DNA of 34,475 nt from a virus, in the IMG/VR virus record IMGVR_UViG_3300047554_000428, positions 1-34,475 of that record; one strand, given 5' to 3'. The notes under the pieces were generated by a model. The model ran no database searches and had not been told where the DNA came from. It saw only the letters and a list, made by a program, of their open reading frames with translations. This document shows, one piece after another, positions 6,706-13,059 of the stretch; the stretch's first letter is position 1, and each line of letters starts with the position of its first letter. The position numbers and the translations under genes are program-made.

Positions 6706-6881
6706 TTGTCTGTTCTATAGAATCCGTCACCTTTGAAAGTGACTGCTGGTGCAGAGTAGACGCGAATCATTTTGTGCCCGCAAATTTGGCAGTTATAGTT
6801 GGGCATATTTTCGCTAATAGACCAAGAGACGGTTATACGGCTATCAATACAGTCTTTGCACTCAAAATCATAAATCGGCAT
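6702..6881 (-). CDS. FmdB-like zinc-ribbon protein (59 aa)
   Basis: Matches the FmdB/putative regulatory zinc-ribbon family from its first residues: MPIYDFECKDC, a second knuckle CQICG, then the family ending SAPAVTFKGDGFYRTDK. The function of the family is poorly known (proposed regulator). An in-frame extension to 6965 exists but I reject it: family members begin at MPIY, and AAGGA lies eight bases before this ATG. The start overlaps the 33-aa membrane protein by 14 bases. Confidence 0.85.
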   Translation of the reverse strand: MPIYDFECKDCIDSRITVSWSISENMPNYNCQICGHKMIRVYSAPAVTFKGDGFYRTDK

Positions 6882-6969
6882 CGTCATCTTCCTTCTTGAC
6901 CACAACAGAAAGAACAATGAACCCAATAATGAACGATAAGACGAGAATCCCCGCCATCGACTCAAACAT
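6868..6969 (-). CDS. Single-pass micro-membrane protein (33 aa)
   Basis: ATG 6969 to TGA 6868. One strongly hydrophobic helix (AGILVLSFIIGFIVLSVVV) then the charged tail KKEDDDADL. AGGA is six bases upstream; it overlaps the upstream gene by eight bases and the FmdB gene by 14, the same tight packing as its neighbours. It explains the only gap between those genes. Function unknown. Confidence 0.6.
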   Translation of the reverse strand: MFESMAGILVLSFIIGFIVLSVVVKKEDDDADL

Positions 6970-7177
6970 TGCCAATCCTGTTCAAAAACTGTTTAATCAC
7001 TTTAGCTCCCTCAACCAGTTCTTGCTGTTGCAACTCCACAATATAGAACTCTAACTGGTTTATGAGTTCCTCCCTTGTAATGTCATAGTCGGGTTTGCGT
7101 AAACCTCGATCTCTGTGGATTTTGCACACTTTAGACTTAGAACCTGCACGAAGCCCACATACAACACAACGAGTCAT
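6962..7177 (-). CDS. Small Cys/His protein with helical tail (71 aa)
   Basis: N-terminal CVVCG (4-8) and CKIH (18-21) could bind one zinc ion. Residues 34-70 form a probable long helix (TREELINQLEFYIVELQQQELVEGAKVIKQFL). It starts directly after the metallophosphoesterase stop (TAA then ATG). No family recognised; a small DNA- or RNA-binding adaptor is possible. Confidence 0.75.
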   Translation of the reverse strand: MTRCVVCGLRAGSKSKVCKIHRDRGLRKPDYDITREELINQLEFYIVELQQQELVEGAKVIKQFLNRIGNV

Positions 7178-8341
7178 TTAAACCTTCCAAACAGTACCAG
7201 TAAACGGGATGCCTCTTTGTAACTCGAAACAAACAATGCCCGTTTGTGAATCTTCACCCGTGTTTAAACGCCACCAGTTAGATCCACCATCCATCGTACA
7301 AACTTGTACCCAAAAACGCGAACCGCCGTTATGTGACTGGCCGAGTTCTTGTACACGTAGGTGGTGGAAGTGTCCGGTGAGGAGAATGGTGGCTCCTGCT
7401 ACGGGTTGTTGCCCGAACGCTTGACTACGCCACCAGTTAGGTACAGCATCAGGTCTAGCAGCTTGGTGGCCGTGTACGAGACCTAAAACATGGTAGCCGT
7501 CACCGAAAACATCAATAGCTAACGATTCGTCATGTTCTTGTGGAATGTGTACGGTGATAGGTAGTTCGGTTTCTTGAGCTAAACGGTGTATTTGTTTAGC
7601 GATCATTACACCCCAGTCATCTCGCCCAGGTGCACCAACTTGTTGTTTGTTGATACGGAACTGGCAATGGTTAGATGCTATAGATGCGAACCAGATTTTG
7701 TTTGTGTGCTTAGATGCACGTTTAACCAAATCCCAGATGAGACTTATTCCCAAATCAACCTGATCCATGATAGATAAGTCGTTAGTGAATGTTTGTTGAG
7801 TGTCTGCTTTACTTGTGAAGCCTTCTACAATGTCACCGATGTCGCTGATGATGACGTGTTCGTATTTTTCTTTTTTCAGTCTGGCTTCGATACGGTCATA
7901 GGTTTCGAAGATGCGAGCTAATGCTTCTGCTTTGCCACCACGGTGATCGACTTTACCTAGTTGGAAGTCTGACACAGCAATAACGAAAGTTTTGTCTGTG
8001 TTTAGTTTCTTCTCTACAGGTTTCTTTACATTTCGTTTAGCGGTAGACCATAACAGTTTCAAATCAGCATCTGCTGTTATTCGTCTGAAGTTAAAACGAT
8101 ATGACGTTAACCAAGAACCGTCATACCGCTGCCATCGAGAAGTTCGTGGTGTGCCCACAACTTCAATTTCTGCAGGGTCGAAACCTGCATCTATAAGGAA
8201 CTGATCAAAGTCTGGTTTTTCGTCTGCTGGTATTCCTGGAGTGACTGCCCAACCTGTTTCGCCATCTATTTCTATTGCTGGCCGCCACCCCTTCGGCGCA
8301 TCAACTTTCTTCGATGGTTCTAAGGATTCAAGCAAGAGCAT
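7178..8341 (-). CDS. Calcineurin-like metallophosphoesterase
   Basis: 387 residues. The two-metal phosphoesterase signature begins near residue 121: SDFQ (D125, Q127 where most enzymes have H), ISDIGDIVEG (D170), SNHCQF (N224, H225), LVHGH (H290, H292) and LLTGHFHH (H324, H326). Family members include phosphatases and SbcD/Mre11-type nucleases; such proteins are common in actinophage replication regions. The N-terminal 110 residues are separate (WAVTPGIPADEKPDFDQFL) and unassigned. AGGAAAGG precedes the start, which overlaps the HTH gene by 22 bases. Nuclease versus phosphatase activity cannot be decided from sequence. Confidence 0.88.
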   Translation of the reverse strand: MLLLESLEPSKKVDAPKGWRPAIEIDGETGWAVTPGIPADEKPDFDQFLIDAGFDPAEIEVVGTPRTSRWQRYDGSWLTSYRFNFRRITADADLKLLWSTAKRNVKKPVEKKLNTDKTFVIAVSDFQLGKVDHRGGKAEALARIFETYDRIEARLKKEKYEHVIISDIGDIVEGFTSKADTQQTFTNDLSIMDQVDLGISLIWDLVKRASKHTNKIWFASIASNHCQFRINKQQVGAPGRDDWGVMIAKQIHRLAQETELPITVHIPQEHDESLAIDVFGDGYHVLGLVHGHQAARPDAVPNWWRSQAFGQQPVAGATILLTGHFHHLRVQELGQSHNGGSRFWVQVCTMDGGSNWWRLNTGEDSQTGIVCFELQRGIPFTGTVWKV

Positions 8342-8547
8342 AAACCTTTCCTGTGACTTGACACAGAAGTATCAGATAACATGATGCCTCGCTCGGTCAT
8401 TGTGCGAGCCAAGTATTTCGTTGGATACCCGTTCATGTCGTTTAGAGCGTTTAGAAAGATTTTCTTGTCTTTGTCATCGAGTTCGTTGATGATGCTTCTT
8501 ATTCGGCATGGGCGTACTTTTTGATAGGGTTGTAGATCTTCCAGCAT
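8320..8547 (-). CDS. Small helix-turn-helix-like protein (75 aa)
   Basis: Pattern typical of small actinophage DNA-binding proteins found beside metallophosphoesterase genes: LDDKDKKIFLNAL, then YPTKYLARTMTERGIMLSDT and VSSHRKGLCSC. The second and third segments read as helix-turn-recognition helix (residues about 40-66). Likely a sequence-specific binder or structural DNA protein; target unknown. Overlaps the next gene by 22 bases and follows the 68-aa gene after four bases. Confidence 0.72.
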   Translation of the reverse strand: MLEDLQPYQKVRPCRIRSIINELDDKDKKIFLNALNDMNGYPTKYLARTMTERGIMLSDTSVSSHRKGLCSCLNP

Positions 8548-8551
8548 AGTT

Positions 8552-8758
8552 CTACCCTATCGCTCCAGCGTGAAATTCATCTGTTAGCGCGGTTGCTAAG
8601 TCTTGTGCAGCAGGTTCGGGGTCAGCGCCCTCAGCTATGCAGTCCAAGATACAGGCAAGGTGTCGGCGTATAACATCAAGGTCATAACTCCAAACTAGAG
8701 GTGCGCTTAGTAGTTGAGAGGCTTCTTTGATGGTTTGATATTGGTCTTCGTATTTCAC
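8552..8758 (-). CDS. Small helical hypothetical protein (68 aa)
   Basis: GTG start at 8758, overlapping the stop of the preceding gene (GTGA). Predicted all-helical and acidic: YQTIKEASQLL, YDLDVIRRHLACILDCIAEG, AAQDLATALTDEF. No recognised family or metal site. It belongs to the continuous early run with four-base overlaps. Confidence 0.72.
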   Translation of the reverse strand: MKYEDQYQTIKEASQLLSAPLVWSYDLDVIRRHLACILDCIAEGADPEPAAQDLATALTDEFHAGAIG

Positions 8759-8925
8759 TTTTCCCCCTCGATAAGTTCGATAAGCGTAGGCGCATCAATT
8801 GTGCGGTCATCATCGGTTCTTGGGCATCGTTCAATCAATGCAAGAATCCGGCGCTGTGATTCTGTCCAGCCATTTAAGAAGCCAGATTCATAAGAATTTC
8901 TACATTCTTCTATCTCTAAGTTCAC
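8755..8925 (-). CDS. Small helical protein, paralogue-like set (56 aa)
   Basis: GTG 8925 (sharing GTGA with the upstream stop) to TGA 8755. Core motif SGFLNGWTESQRRILALIE, then LIELIEGEK at the end. This is the same layout as the gene at 8922-9122 (QGVQTGVRQEQERIIRLLE, then IAFIKGENK), so the two are probably diverged copies. Function unknown. It fills an otherwise empty 160-base interval, which supports its reality. Confidence 0.65.
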   Translation of the reverse strand: MNLEIEECRNSYESGFLNGWTESQRRILALIERCPRTDDDRTIDAPTLIELIEGEK

Positions 8926-9122
8926 TTGTTCTCTCCCTTGATAAAGGCGATAATCCCTAGTAAATAGTCAGCGGAAGCGCCAAGCAATAGCTGCTCGTGC
9001 CGAACTGCCTCAATCTCTAACAACCTAATAATGCGTTCCTGCTCCTGCCTTACCCCAGTCTGCACACCCTGATTAAAAGCATTAATCGAATTAGTCGCAA
9101 TAAGGTCGTTTAGGTCACTCAC
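8922..9122 (-). CDS. Small helical protein of the RIxxLLE type (66 aa)
   Basis: GTG start at 9122 within GTGA of the preceding stop. Contains AFNQGVQTGVRQEQERIIRLLEIEA in its first half and ends LLGIIAFIKGENK. Short proteins with a (Q/E)RIIxLLE segment and a C-terminal LIKGE are common in actinophage early regions and of unknown function. Likely a coiled-coil dimer. Confidence 0.72.
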   Translation of the reverse strand: MSDLNDLIATNSINAFNQGVQTGVRQEQERIIRLLEIEAVRHEQLLLGASADYLLGIIAFIKGENK

Positions 9123-9340
9123 TTCATACTCCCATAAATGTACTTACCAATATCACGATTAGCCCTCAACGCATCAGCATCACGAGCACCCTCAGCAAAC
9201 CGACCAGCATCAAACATAACCTTGTCCCGCTCCTTCTGATCCACCAAAGACCTACGAGGAGCCTTGTAACTCAAATCATTACGCTCTGCTTCCAAGCGCT
9301 GCCAAAACAACCAAGTCTGCTCATCCGTAAACTCAGGCAA
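9119..9340 (-). CDS. Small charged helical protein (73 aa)
   Basis: TTG start at 9340 supported by AAGGAG seven bases upstream. Highly charged and helical (WLFWQRLEAERNDLSYKAP, then QKERDKVMFDAGRFAEGARDADALRA). It overlaps the zinc protein upstream by eight bases and the next gene by four. No known family. Confidence 0.7.
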   Translation of the reverse strand: MPEFTDEQTWLFWQRLEAERNDLSYKAPRRSLVDQKERDKVMFDAGRFAEGARDADALRANRDIGKYIYGSMK

Positions 9341-9674
9341 TTTTCAACTCCTTCTTCACCCATTGCCAATACTCCTCCATATGAGCTTCCCTAGCCTCAT
9401 CCTCCGTTGCCTGAACTTTAGGCAACGACAAAACCTTATAGGTCGTAGCAACAGTCTGGTGATACTCAGAAAAATAATGCTTAGAACACTTACCCAAACA
9501 CTTATGCGGTCTCCCACAACCCTCATAATTACAAATACGCACACCAGCATCATTCAACGTCACCGGAATCTGAGGCTTAAACAAAGTACCCCTACGGAAC
9601 TGCCCATAATGTGCACGACAATAACCACGCCCAACAGTCGGCTTCTCACAATCAGCCATCACACAAACACTCAT
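9333..9674 (-). CDS. Tandem zinc-knuckle protein (113 aa)
   Basis: Two copies of a Cys/His module in tandem: CVMADCEKPTVGRGYCRAHY (about 4-23) and ICNYEGCGRPHKCLGKCSKH (about 47-66), each with C-x4-C, then C-x2-H spacing. This suggests two zinc sites and nucleic-acid binding. The C-terminus is helical (ATEDEAREAHMEEYWQWVKKEL). The ATG at 9674 overlaps the upstream TGA by one base; a GTG three bases earlier is the alternative. Function unknown. Confidence 0.75.
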   Translation of the reverse strand: MSVCVMADCEKPTVGRGYCRAHYGQFRRGTLFKPQIPVTLNDAGVRICNYEGCGRPHKCLGKCSKHYFSEYHQTVATTYKVLSLPKVQATEDEAREAHMEEYWQWVKKELKIA

Positions 9675-9865
9675 CACGCAACCTCAATCCTGTGACGCAA
9701 ATACTGAATAGTCTTCACAACAATCGCCGGAGACTCATCATGCTCCAACAACACACGATCAATAACCTCCAACACAAGCTCCCGCTCCGCTCTACGCGAC
9801 TCCACAGCAACCTCCTGCAAAGCAGCACTAAAACCAGAAGTAGAAACCTCCATCAACTCAGACAT
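9674..9865 (-). CDS. Small helical hypothetical protein (63 aa)
   Basis: ATG 9865 (MSELMEVSTSGFSAALQEVA); a TTG two codons earlier is less likely. Helical throughout, with RRAERELVLEVIDRVLLEHDES and IQYLRHRIEVA. It resembles the 8755 and 8922 proteins in size and in an E-R-x-x-V-L-x-V-I-like segment. Overlaps the preceding gene by eight bases. Confidence 0.68.
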   Translation of the reverse strand: MSELMEVSTSGFSAALQEVAVESRRAERELVLEVIDRVLLEHDESPAIVVKTIQYLRHRIEVA

Positions 9866-10028
9866 TCTCAACCCGCTTCATCAAATCAGTAACCTGTTTA
9901 GTAGGTTTCTTAATCTCCCCAAACAAAGCCAAAATTTCCTTCTTCAACTCAGCCCTCGCAATAGCACGAGAAGCCGTAGTAGCCTCAGACCAATCAGCTT
10001 TCAAACGATCATAAATAGGTGTAGCCAT
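9858..10028 (-). CDS. Small basic helical protein (56 aa)
   Basis: ATG 10028 to TGA 9858, filling a 160-base gap. Sequence MATPIYDRLKADWSE, then SRAIARAELKKEILALFGEI and VTDLMKRVENV: alternating lysine and hydrophobic residues of an amphipathic helix. The start overlaps the NrdH stop (TGATG). No family recognised. Confidence 0.65.
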   Translation of the reverse strand: MATPIYDRLKADWSEATTASRAIARAELKKEILALFGEIKKPTKQVTDLMKRVENV

Positions 10029-10291
10029 CAGTTATCTCCCTTCTCCTGGCTGTGAATAAAATCAGCCAAACCCTTAATCTTGCTCAAACGAAACCCCGAC
10101 CAAATTTTGATATCCGTAGTAACAATCGGAGCCGAAGTAAAACCAAGTGCCTGAAACTCAGCCAACTTCTCAGGCTCAGTAATAAGGTCTTTCACCTCAT
10201 AAATAATGCCGTGCCTATCCAACTCCTTCTTAGTCATCTGACATTGCACACAATTAGGAGTAGTCCAAACCGTCACAGGAATCCTAGCCAT
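10028..10291 (-). CDS. nrdH: NrdH-type glutaredoxin-like redoxin
   Basis: Thioredoxin-fold electron donor, usually for class Ib ribonucleotide reductase. MARIPVTVWTTPNCVQC places the CVQC active site at residues 14-17, exactly the NrdH form. FTSAPIVTT (cis-proline loop) and WSGFRLSKIKGL (the SGF-P-like binding segment) follow. At 87 residues it is slightly longer than usual. A longer in-frame start at 10321 is rejected because family members start just before VTVWTTP. No reductase is encoded, so it would serve the host enzyme to raise dNTP supply. Confidence 0.92.
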   Translation of the reverse strand: MARIPVTVWTTPNCVQCQMTKKELDRHGIIYEVKDLITEPEKLAEFQALGFTSAPIVTTDIKIWSGFRLSKIKGLADFIHSQEKGDN

Positions 10292-10577
10292 CACGACCCC
10301 AAACCAAAGCCCTACGACCAAACTGAGTCACAGAATCCCCAACAACTTGAACCAACCCCAAACGAGCCAACTCAGACCTACGAGACCGAATACCAGACTC
10401 AGAAGCATTAGGAGCCAAACGCTGACGAGCCCGCCAACGATAAGCCTCAATCAACTGCTCATCAGTCATAGGTTTACGCAACAAACCCAAAATAACCTGC
10501 TGAGTCTCCGAAACACGCACAACCGAACCAGCCGCCTCAACAGAAGTCAACGGATCAGTAGCTCTAACATTAGGCAT
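10284..10577 (-). CDS. Winged-helix DNA-binding-like protein (97 aa)
   Basis: Start ATG 10577 (MPNVRATDPLTSVEAA) chosen for AGGGAG six bases upstream. Contains TQQVILGLLRKPMTDEQLIE, then SESGIRSRRSELARLGLVQVV and a terminal GRRALVWG: the helix, recognition helix and wing pattern of small MarR/winged-helix domains seen in actinophages next to rusA. Probably a regulator or a DNA-structure binder. Overlaps nrdH by eight bases; a 76-base gap separates it from rusA. Confidence 0.78.
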   Translation of the reverse strand: MPNVRATDPLTSVEAAGSVVRVSETQQVILGLLRKPMTDEQLIEAYRWRARQRLAPNASESGIRSRRSELARLGLVQVVGDSVTQFGRRALVWGRDG

Positions 10578-10653
10578 CAAAATCTCCCTTCCTCGCCTAC
10601 AAAAAAACCGTAGCACCCAAAAGCACCACGGTCAAACACCAAAACCCCAAACG

Positions 10654-11055
10654 TTACAAAACCGTTACCCTAATCGAACAACCAGTCTCATCACCCTCAA
10701 CAACATACTCCTTAGAAGCCACCAACACACAAACCAAAGAATCATCAACCCAAACACCAGCCTGAGTCAAAGCATCCCCAACACTACGAACAAACTTATC
10801 CAAATCAGGAGGCGAACCAGGAAACACCCAACGAGGCTTCTTAGGTTTAGCAACCCAAAAAGTAACCTCCAAACAAACCGGAACATCAAACGCAACAAAA
10901 CCCTCAGGCTTCGCCAACTTAGCTGCAGAAACAATAGAAGACCTCCAAGCAGGTAAATACTTGGAGGCCTCCACAAAACGATTATTTCCCTTATACGACT
11001 TCGACCCCTGAGGTGCAGGGCGGCCAACAACCGTAAAAGAAAACTCGTCAACCAT
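10654..11055 (-). CDS. rusA: RusA-like Holliday junction resolvase
   Basis: 133 residues. Early FTVVGRPAPQGSKSY, then PPDLDKFVRSVGDALTQAGVWVDDS (residues 82-106), which carries the conserved aspartates D84, D86, D94, D104 and D105 of the RusA catalytic site. RusA homodimers cut four-way junctions; here it would resolve branched intermediates of recombination-dependent replication before packaging. The start shares TGATG with the SSB stop, placing the two in one translation unit. Confidence 0.93.
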   Translation of the reverse strand: MVDEFSFTVVGRPAPQGSKSYKGNNRFVEASKYLPAWRSSIVSAAKLAKPEGFVAFDVPVCLEVTFWVAKPKKPRWVFPGSPPDLDKFVRSVGDALTQAGVWVDDSLVCVLVASKEYVVEGDETGCSIRVTVL

Positions 11056-11420
11056 CAGAACGGCAATTCATCCGCCAACTCAGCAACAGACACAGGCTGA
11101 GAAGCACCACGACCAGCAGAACTCAACTCAAACCGTGCATCATTAATCGCCAACTCCGCCGAAACACCCTGCTTCCCAGTAGCCTTCGACAAAACAGGAT
11201 TCCCATCACGATCAACCCACTCACGAACACGAGCAGACAACACACCCGAAAACTTCCCAGGCACACCCTCACCATAAGCAAACGGCTCATCAAACCAAGC
11301 CGTAAACTTCCGCTCATAAGAAGAACCATCACGAGCCGTCAAAGTCTCAACAACCTCAACACCCTTACCATCATGAAACACACGGCCAACACGACCCTCA
11401 ACAACAACAAAAGCCATCAT
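11055..11420 (-). CDS. ssb: Single-stranded DNA-binding protein
   Basis: About 121 residues. OB-fold-like beta pattern (MAFVVVEGRVGRVF, RKFTAWFDEPFA, KFSGVLSARVREWVDRDG, VSAELAINDARFEL) with the acidic SSB C-terminal tip ADELPF, which in this family recruits replication and repair partners. It coats single strands during phage recombination and replication. ATG 11420 or 11417 is the start (GGA four bases before 11420); a TTG at 11429 is less likely. Coupled to rusA. Confidence 0.85.
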   Translation of the reverse strand: MMAFVVVEGRVGRVFHDGKGVEVVETLTARDGSSYERKFTAWFDEPFAYGEGVPGKFSGVLSARVREWVDRDGNPVLSKATGKQGVSAELAINDARFELSSAGRGASQPVSVAELADELPF

Positions 11421-11477
11421 CAAATCCAATCACTAAAAACAGGCTTACAAAACAACACTACACAAAAACACCGACAA

Positions 11478-11807
11478 TTACTCAATATGATTCGGATTCA
11501 CACAATCCCGATGCCCACACACACGCACACCAGGCAAAAACAACACACCATCACGCACAGGATTATCAAACCCATCAAAACCAAAACGCCAAGGCACACA
11601 CCGATCAGCACCAAACCCAACACTCAAAGCAGGCCTAGCACGACAAGACTCACACAACTCAAACGCCCTACGCCGACCAGAAGCCACAACCCAAGACCAA
11701 CCACACCTACGGCAAAACACACGCAACTCATCCACAATCAAAACATTACCAGCCAGAAGGCTCTTGAGGGTAGGGAAACGGCTTGCTAGAAACCGTCTCC
11801 AAACCAC
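11478..11807 (-). CDS. Zinc-ribbon protein with a CxxxxCVNPxHI nuclease-like motif
   Basis: Two cysteine pairs, CRRCGW and CESCR, flank a basic ASGRRRAFEL. Near the C-terminus lies CGHRDCVNPNHI, which resembles the zinc loop of His-Me finger (HNH/I-PpoI-like) nucleases. The middle (RCVPWRFGFDGFDNPVRDG) is a pattern seen in actinophage proteins of unknown role. The GTG at 11807 gives 109 aa, but a competing 22-codon frame covers the first 20 residues; starts at TTG 11741 or GTG 11735 would remove that conflict. DNA binding or nicking is inferred. Confidence 0.72.
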   Translation of the reverse strand: MVWRRFLASRFPTLKSLLAGNVLIVDELRVFCRRCGWSWVVASGRRRAFELCESCRARPALSVGFGADRCVPWRFGFDGFDNPVRDGVLFLPGVRVCGHRDCVNPNHIE

Positions 11808-11814
11808 CAGCCAT
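11746..11814 (-). CDS. Possible 22-aa leader peptide
   Basis: ATG 11814 to TAA 11746 in a different frame from the zinc protein. The peptide is MAGGLETVSSKPFPYPQEPS then GW, unusually rich in Pro and aromatic residues. The A of the ATG is six bases from a -10-like GACAGT, the geometry of leaderless transcripts common in Actinobacteria. It could be a leader whose stop allows re-initiation on the downstream gene. No homology evidence is available. Confidence 0.35.
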   Translation of the reverse strand: MAGGLETVSSKPFPYPQEPSGW

Positions 11815-11819
11815 ATAGG

Positions 11820-11847
11820 ACTGTCGGGCTTTTTACTAACGGGTCAA
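11820..11847 (-). promoter_or_regulatory. Candidate promoter for the SSB/RusA early operon
   Basis: Minus strand TTGACC (11847-11842), 16 bases, GACAGT (11825-11820). The predicted start falls on or beside the ATG at 11814, implying a leaderless message. Hexamer matches only. Confidence 0.4.
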
Positions 11848-11863
11848 TCCTTACGGGTATGAC

Positions 11864-12070
11864 TGTCTACGCCAAATGCTTGCCCAATTACAGCGGCGAT
11901 CAGGTAGACACGATTGAACGCATCAGACAAGCTCTGTTCTACTCTCAAGAACTCTCACCCGTTCTATTTCGGATGTGACAAACTGGCGGCCTCTAACGCC
12001 CAGATATCTCCGATTATGAATCGAGAGCCAGTTGACTTTACTTCAGTCTGACGGCCACTAGCCTCTGAAG
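11864..12070. ncRNA. Structured intergenic region; possible regulatory RNA or leader
   Basis: Gene-free stretch (11815-12101) dense in inverted repeats: TGTCTAC (11864-11870) with GTAGACA (11904-11910), supported inside by GCC/GGC; CTGGCG with CGCCCAG (11983-12003); TCTC-GATT with AATC-GAGA (12007-12026); AACTGGC (11981-11987) with GCCAGTT (12027-12033), which competes with the second hairpin; and CTTCAG (12041-12046) with CTGAAG (12065-12070), followed on the plus strand by GTTTTT. A minus-strand -10-like TATACT lies at 12084-12079. It may be a long 5' leader of the minus-strand operon or a plus-strand RNA ending at the last hairpin; strand undecided. Confidence 0.45.
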
Positions 12071-12101
12071 GTTTTTACAGTATAAAAAAATATTTCGTTA
12101 A

Positions 12102-12725
12102 CTATTTGGTAAGTCCAAGAATGTCGCGTACACCCAACATTTCTAAAGCCAAAGCAGCCTGTTGAGGCACAACACCATTACCCGCTGCCTTCAACTCTTC
12201 AATACGACTCAAACCACAATCTATAATCCAACCAGGCTCTAAACCCATCATCCACTCGGTAAACTCTGAGCTAAGTCGCTCATTTCCGTCTTTTCCATCT
12301 GGTTTGGTTGGAGCAGGTACAGATCTTCCTACAGTTGCTTCCCAACGGCGTATAGCAGGTTCAAATTTACCCCATTCGGTTTCAGTAACCTCACCACTAT
12401 TGAAAATGGCTCTGGCAACAGTATCAGTCTGTACTACACCGTCTCGTTGGTGCTCTGCTTGGCTGTCTTTGTAATCCCTACTCATAGGAGTTGGCAGATT
12501 ACTGATCTCTTCTGATTCCGAGGATGAAGATTCTAAACCTACTGTGAGGTGCTCCTGCATCGGCAGCTCGTAAACCAACCCATCGCGCATCATACCCGAG
12601 GTCGGCCAAACTTCCGAGAACAGCTCCCAATGCTCGCAAAGAAGGCTCGCCATTGGCTTCTCCCATACACCACGCACAGTATTCCAAATCAGAATGGGCT
12701 GTTGCGCTGAGGATTCCTCTAACAT
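12102..12725 (-). CDS. Cytosine-5 DNA methyltransferase, C-terminal part (target recognition, motifs IX-X)
   Basis: A separate frame, +1 relative to the N-terminal part. ATG 12725 gives 207 aa. It carries LFSEVWPTSGMMRDGLVYEL and SNLPTPMSRDYKD, the segment typical of phage C5-methyltransferases after motif VIII. These are followed by FEPAIRRWE, RLSSEFTEWMMGLEPGW and AAGNGVVPQQA (motif X). The first 227 bases overlap the N-terminal part out of frame. The two chains would have to associate, as in M.AquI and M.EcoHK31I, or be joined by a frameshift. A sequencing indel is the simpler alternative but does not explain the family-like sequence upstream in this frame. Confidence 0.8.
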   Translation of the reverse strand: MLEESSAQQPILIWNTVRGVWEKPMASLLCEHWELFSEVWPTSGMMRDGLVYELPMQEHLTVGLESSSSESEEISNLPTPMSRDYKDSQAEHQRDGVVQTDTVARAIFNSGEVTETEWGKFEPAIRRWEATVGRSVPAPTKPDGKDGNERLSSEFTEWMMGLEPGWIIDCGLSRIEELKAAGNGVVPQQAALALEMLGVRDILGLTK

Positions 12726-13059
12726 TCTCAATAACCACCAATCTAGGCTTCAACTCATCAATCGCTCTAGCAAACTCCGACCACAAACCAGAGCGAGTTC
12801 CGTCTTTCAAACCAGCACGTTTACCAGCCAAAGACAAATCCTGACACGGAAAACCACCAGTCAAAATATCTACAGGCTCAACCTGAGTAAAGTCAACCTG
12901 AGAAACATCCTTATAGTTAGGCACACCAGGAAAATGCTTCTCCAAAATCTTGCTAGGAGCATCATCCCACTCACAATGCCAAACAACCTCAGCACCAGTA
13001 ACCTCAGTTACCGCAAGATCTAAACCACCATAGCCACTAAAAAGGCTACCTATCTTCAT
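12499..13059 (-). CDS. Cytosine-5 DNA methyltransferase, catalytic N-terminal part (motifs I-VIII)
   Basis: Transfers methyl from S-adenosylmethionine to C5 of cytosine. Motif I FSGYGGLDLA (residues 7-16), motif IV GGFPCQDLS with the catalytic Cys (about residue 71), motif VI ENVRG (about 111-115) and motif VIII AGAPHSRFRIFILG near the end. The frame stops seven codons later (IRRDQ, TAA at 12499), so motifs IX and X are absent from this chain and are in the overlapping frame. At 186 aa it is about half the usual length. Likely role: protect phage DNA from host restriction. Overlaps the upstream gene by 14 bases. Confidence 0.88.
   Translation of the reverse strand: MKIGSLFSGYGGLDLAVTEVTGAEVVWHCEWDDAPSKILEKHFPGVPNYKDVSQVDFTQVEPVDILTGGFPCQDLSLAGKRAGLKDGTRSGLWSEFARAIDELKPRLVVIENVRGILSATAHSDLEYCAWCMGEANGEPSLRALGAVLGSLADLGYDARWVGLRAADAGAPHSRFRIFILGIRRDQ

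Noticed and set aside
6882-6965. N-terminal extension of the FmdB-like protein
   Set aside because: Family members start at MPIY, a good ribosome site precedes that ATG, and the extension region is better explained by the 33-aa membrane protein in another frame.
10600-10626. Intrinsic terminator after rusA
   Set aside because: ACCGT/ACGGT gives only five pairs around a loop of about 16 bases; the apparent inner repeat GGTGCT is direct, not inverted. The T-run alone is not enough.
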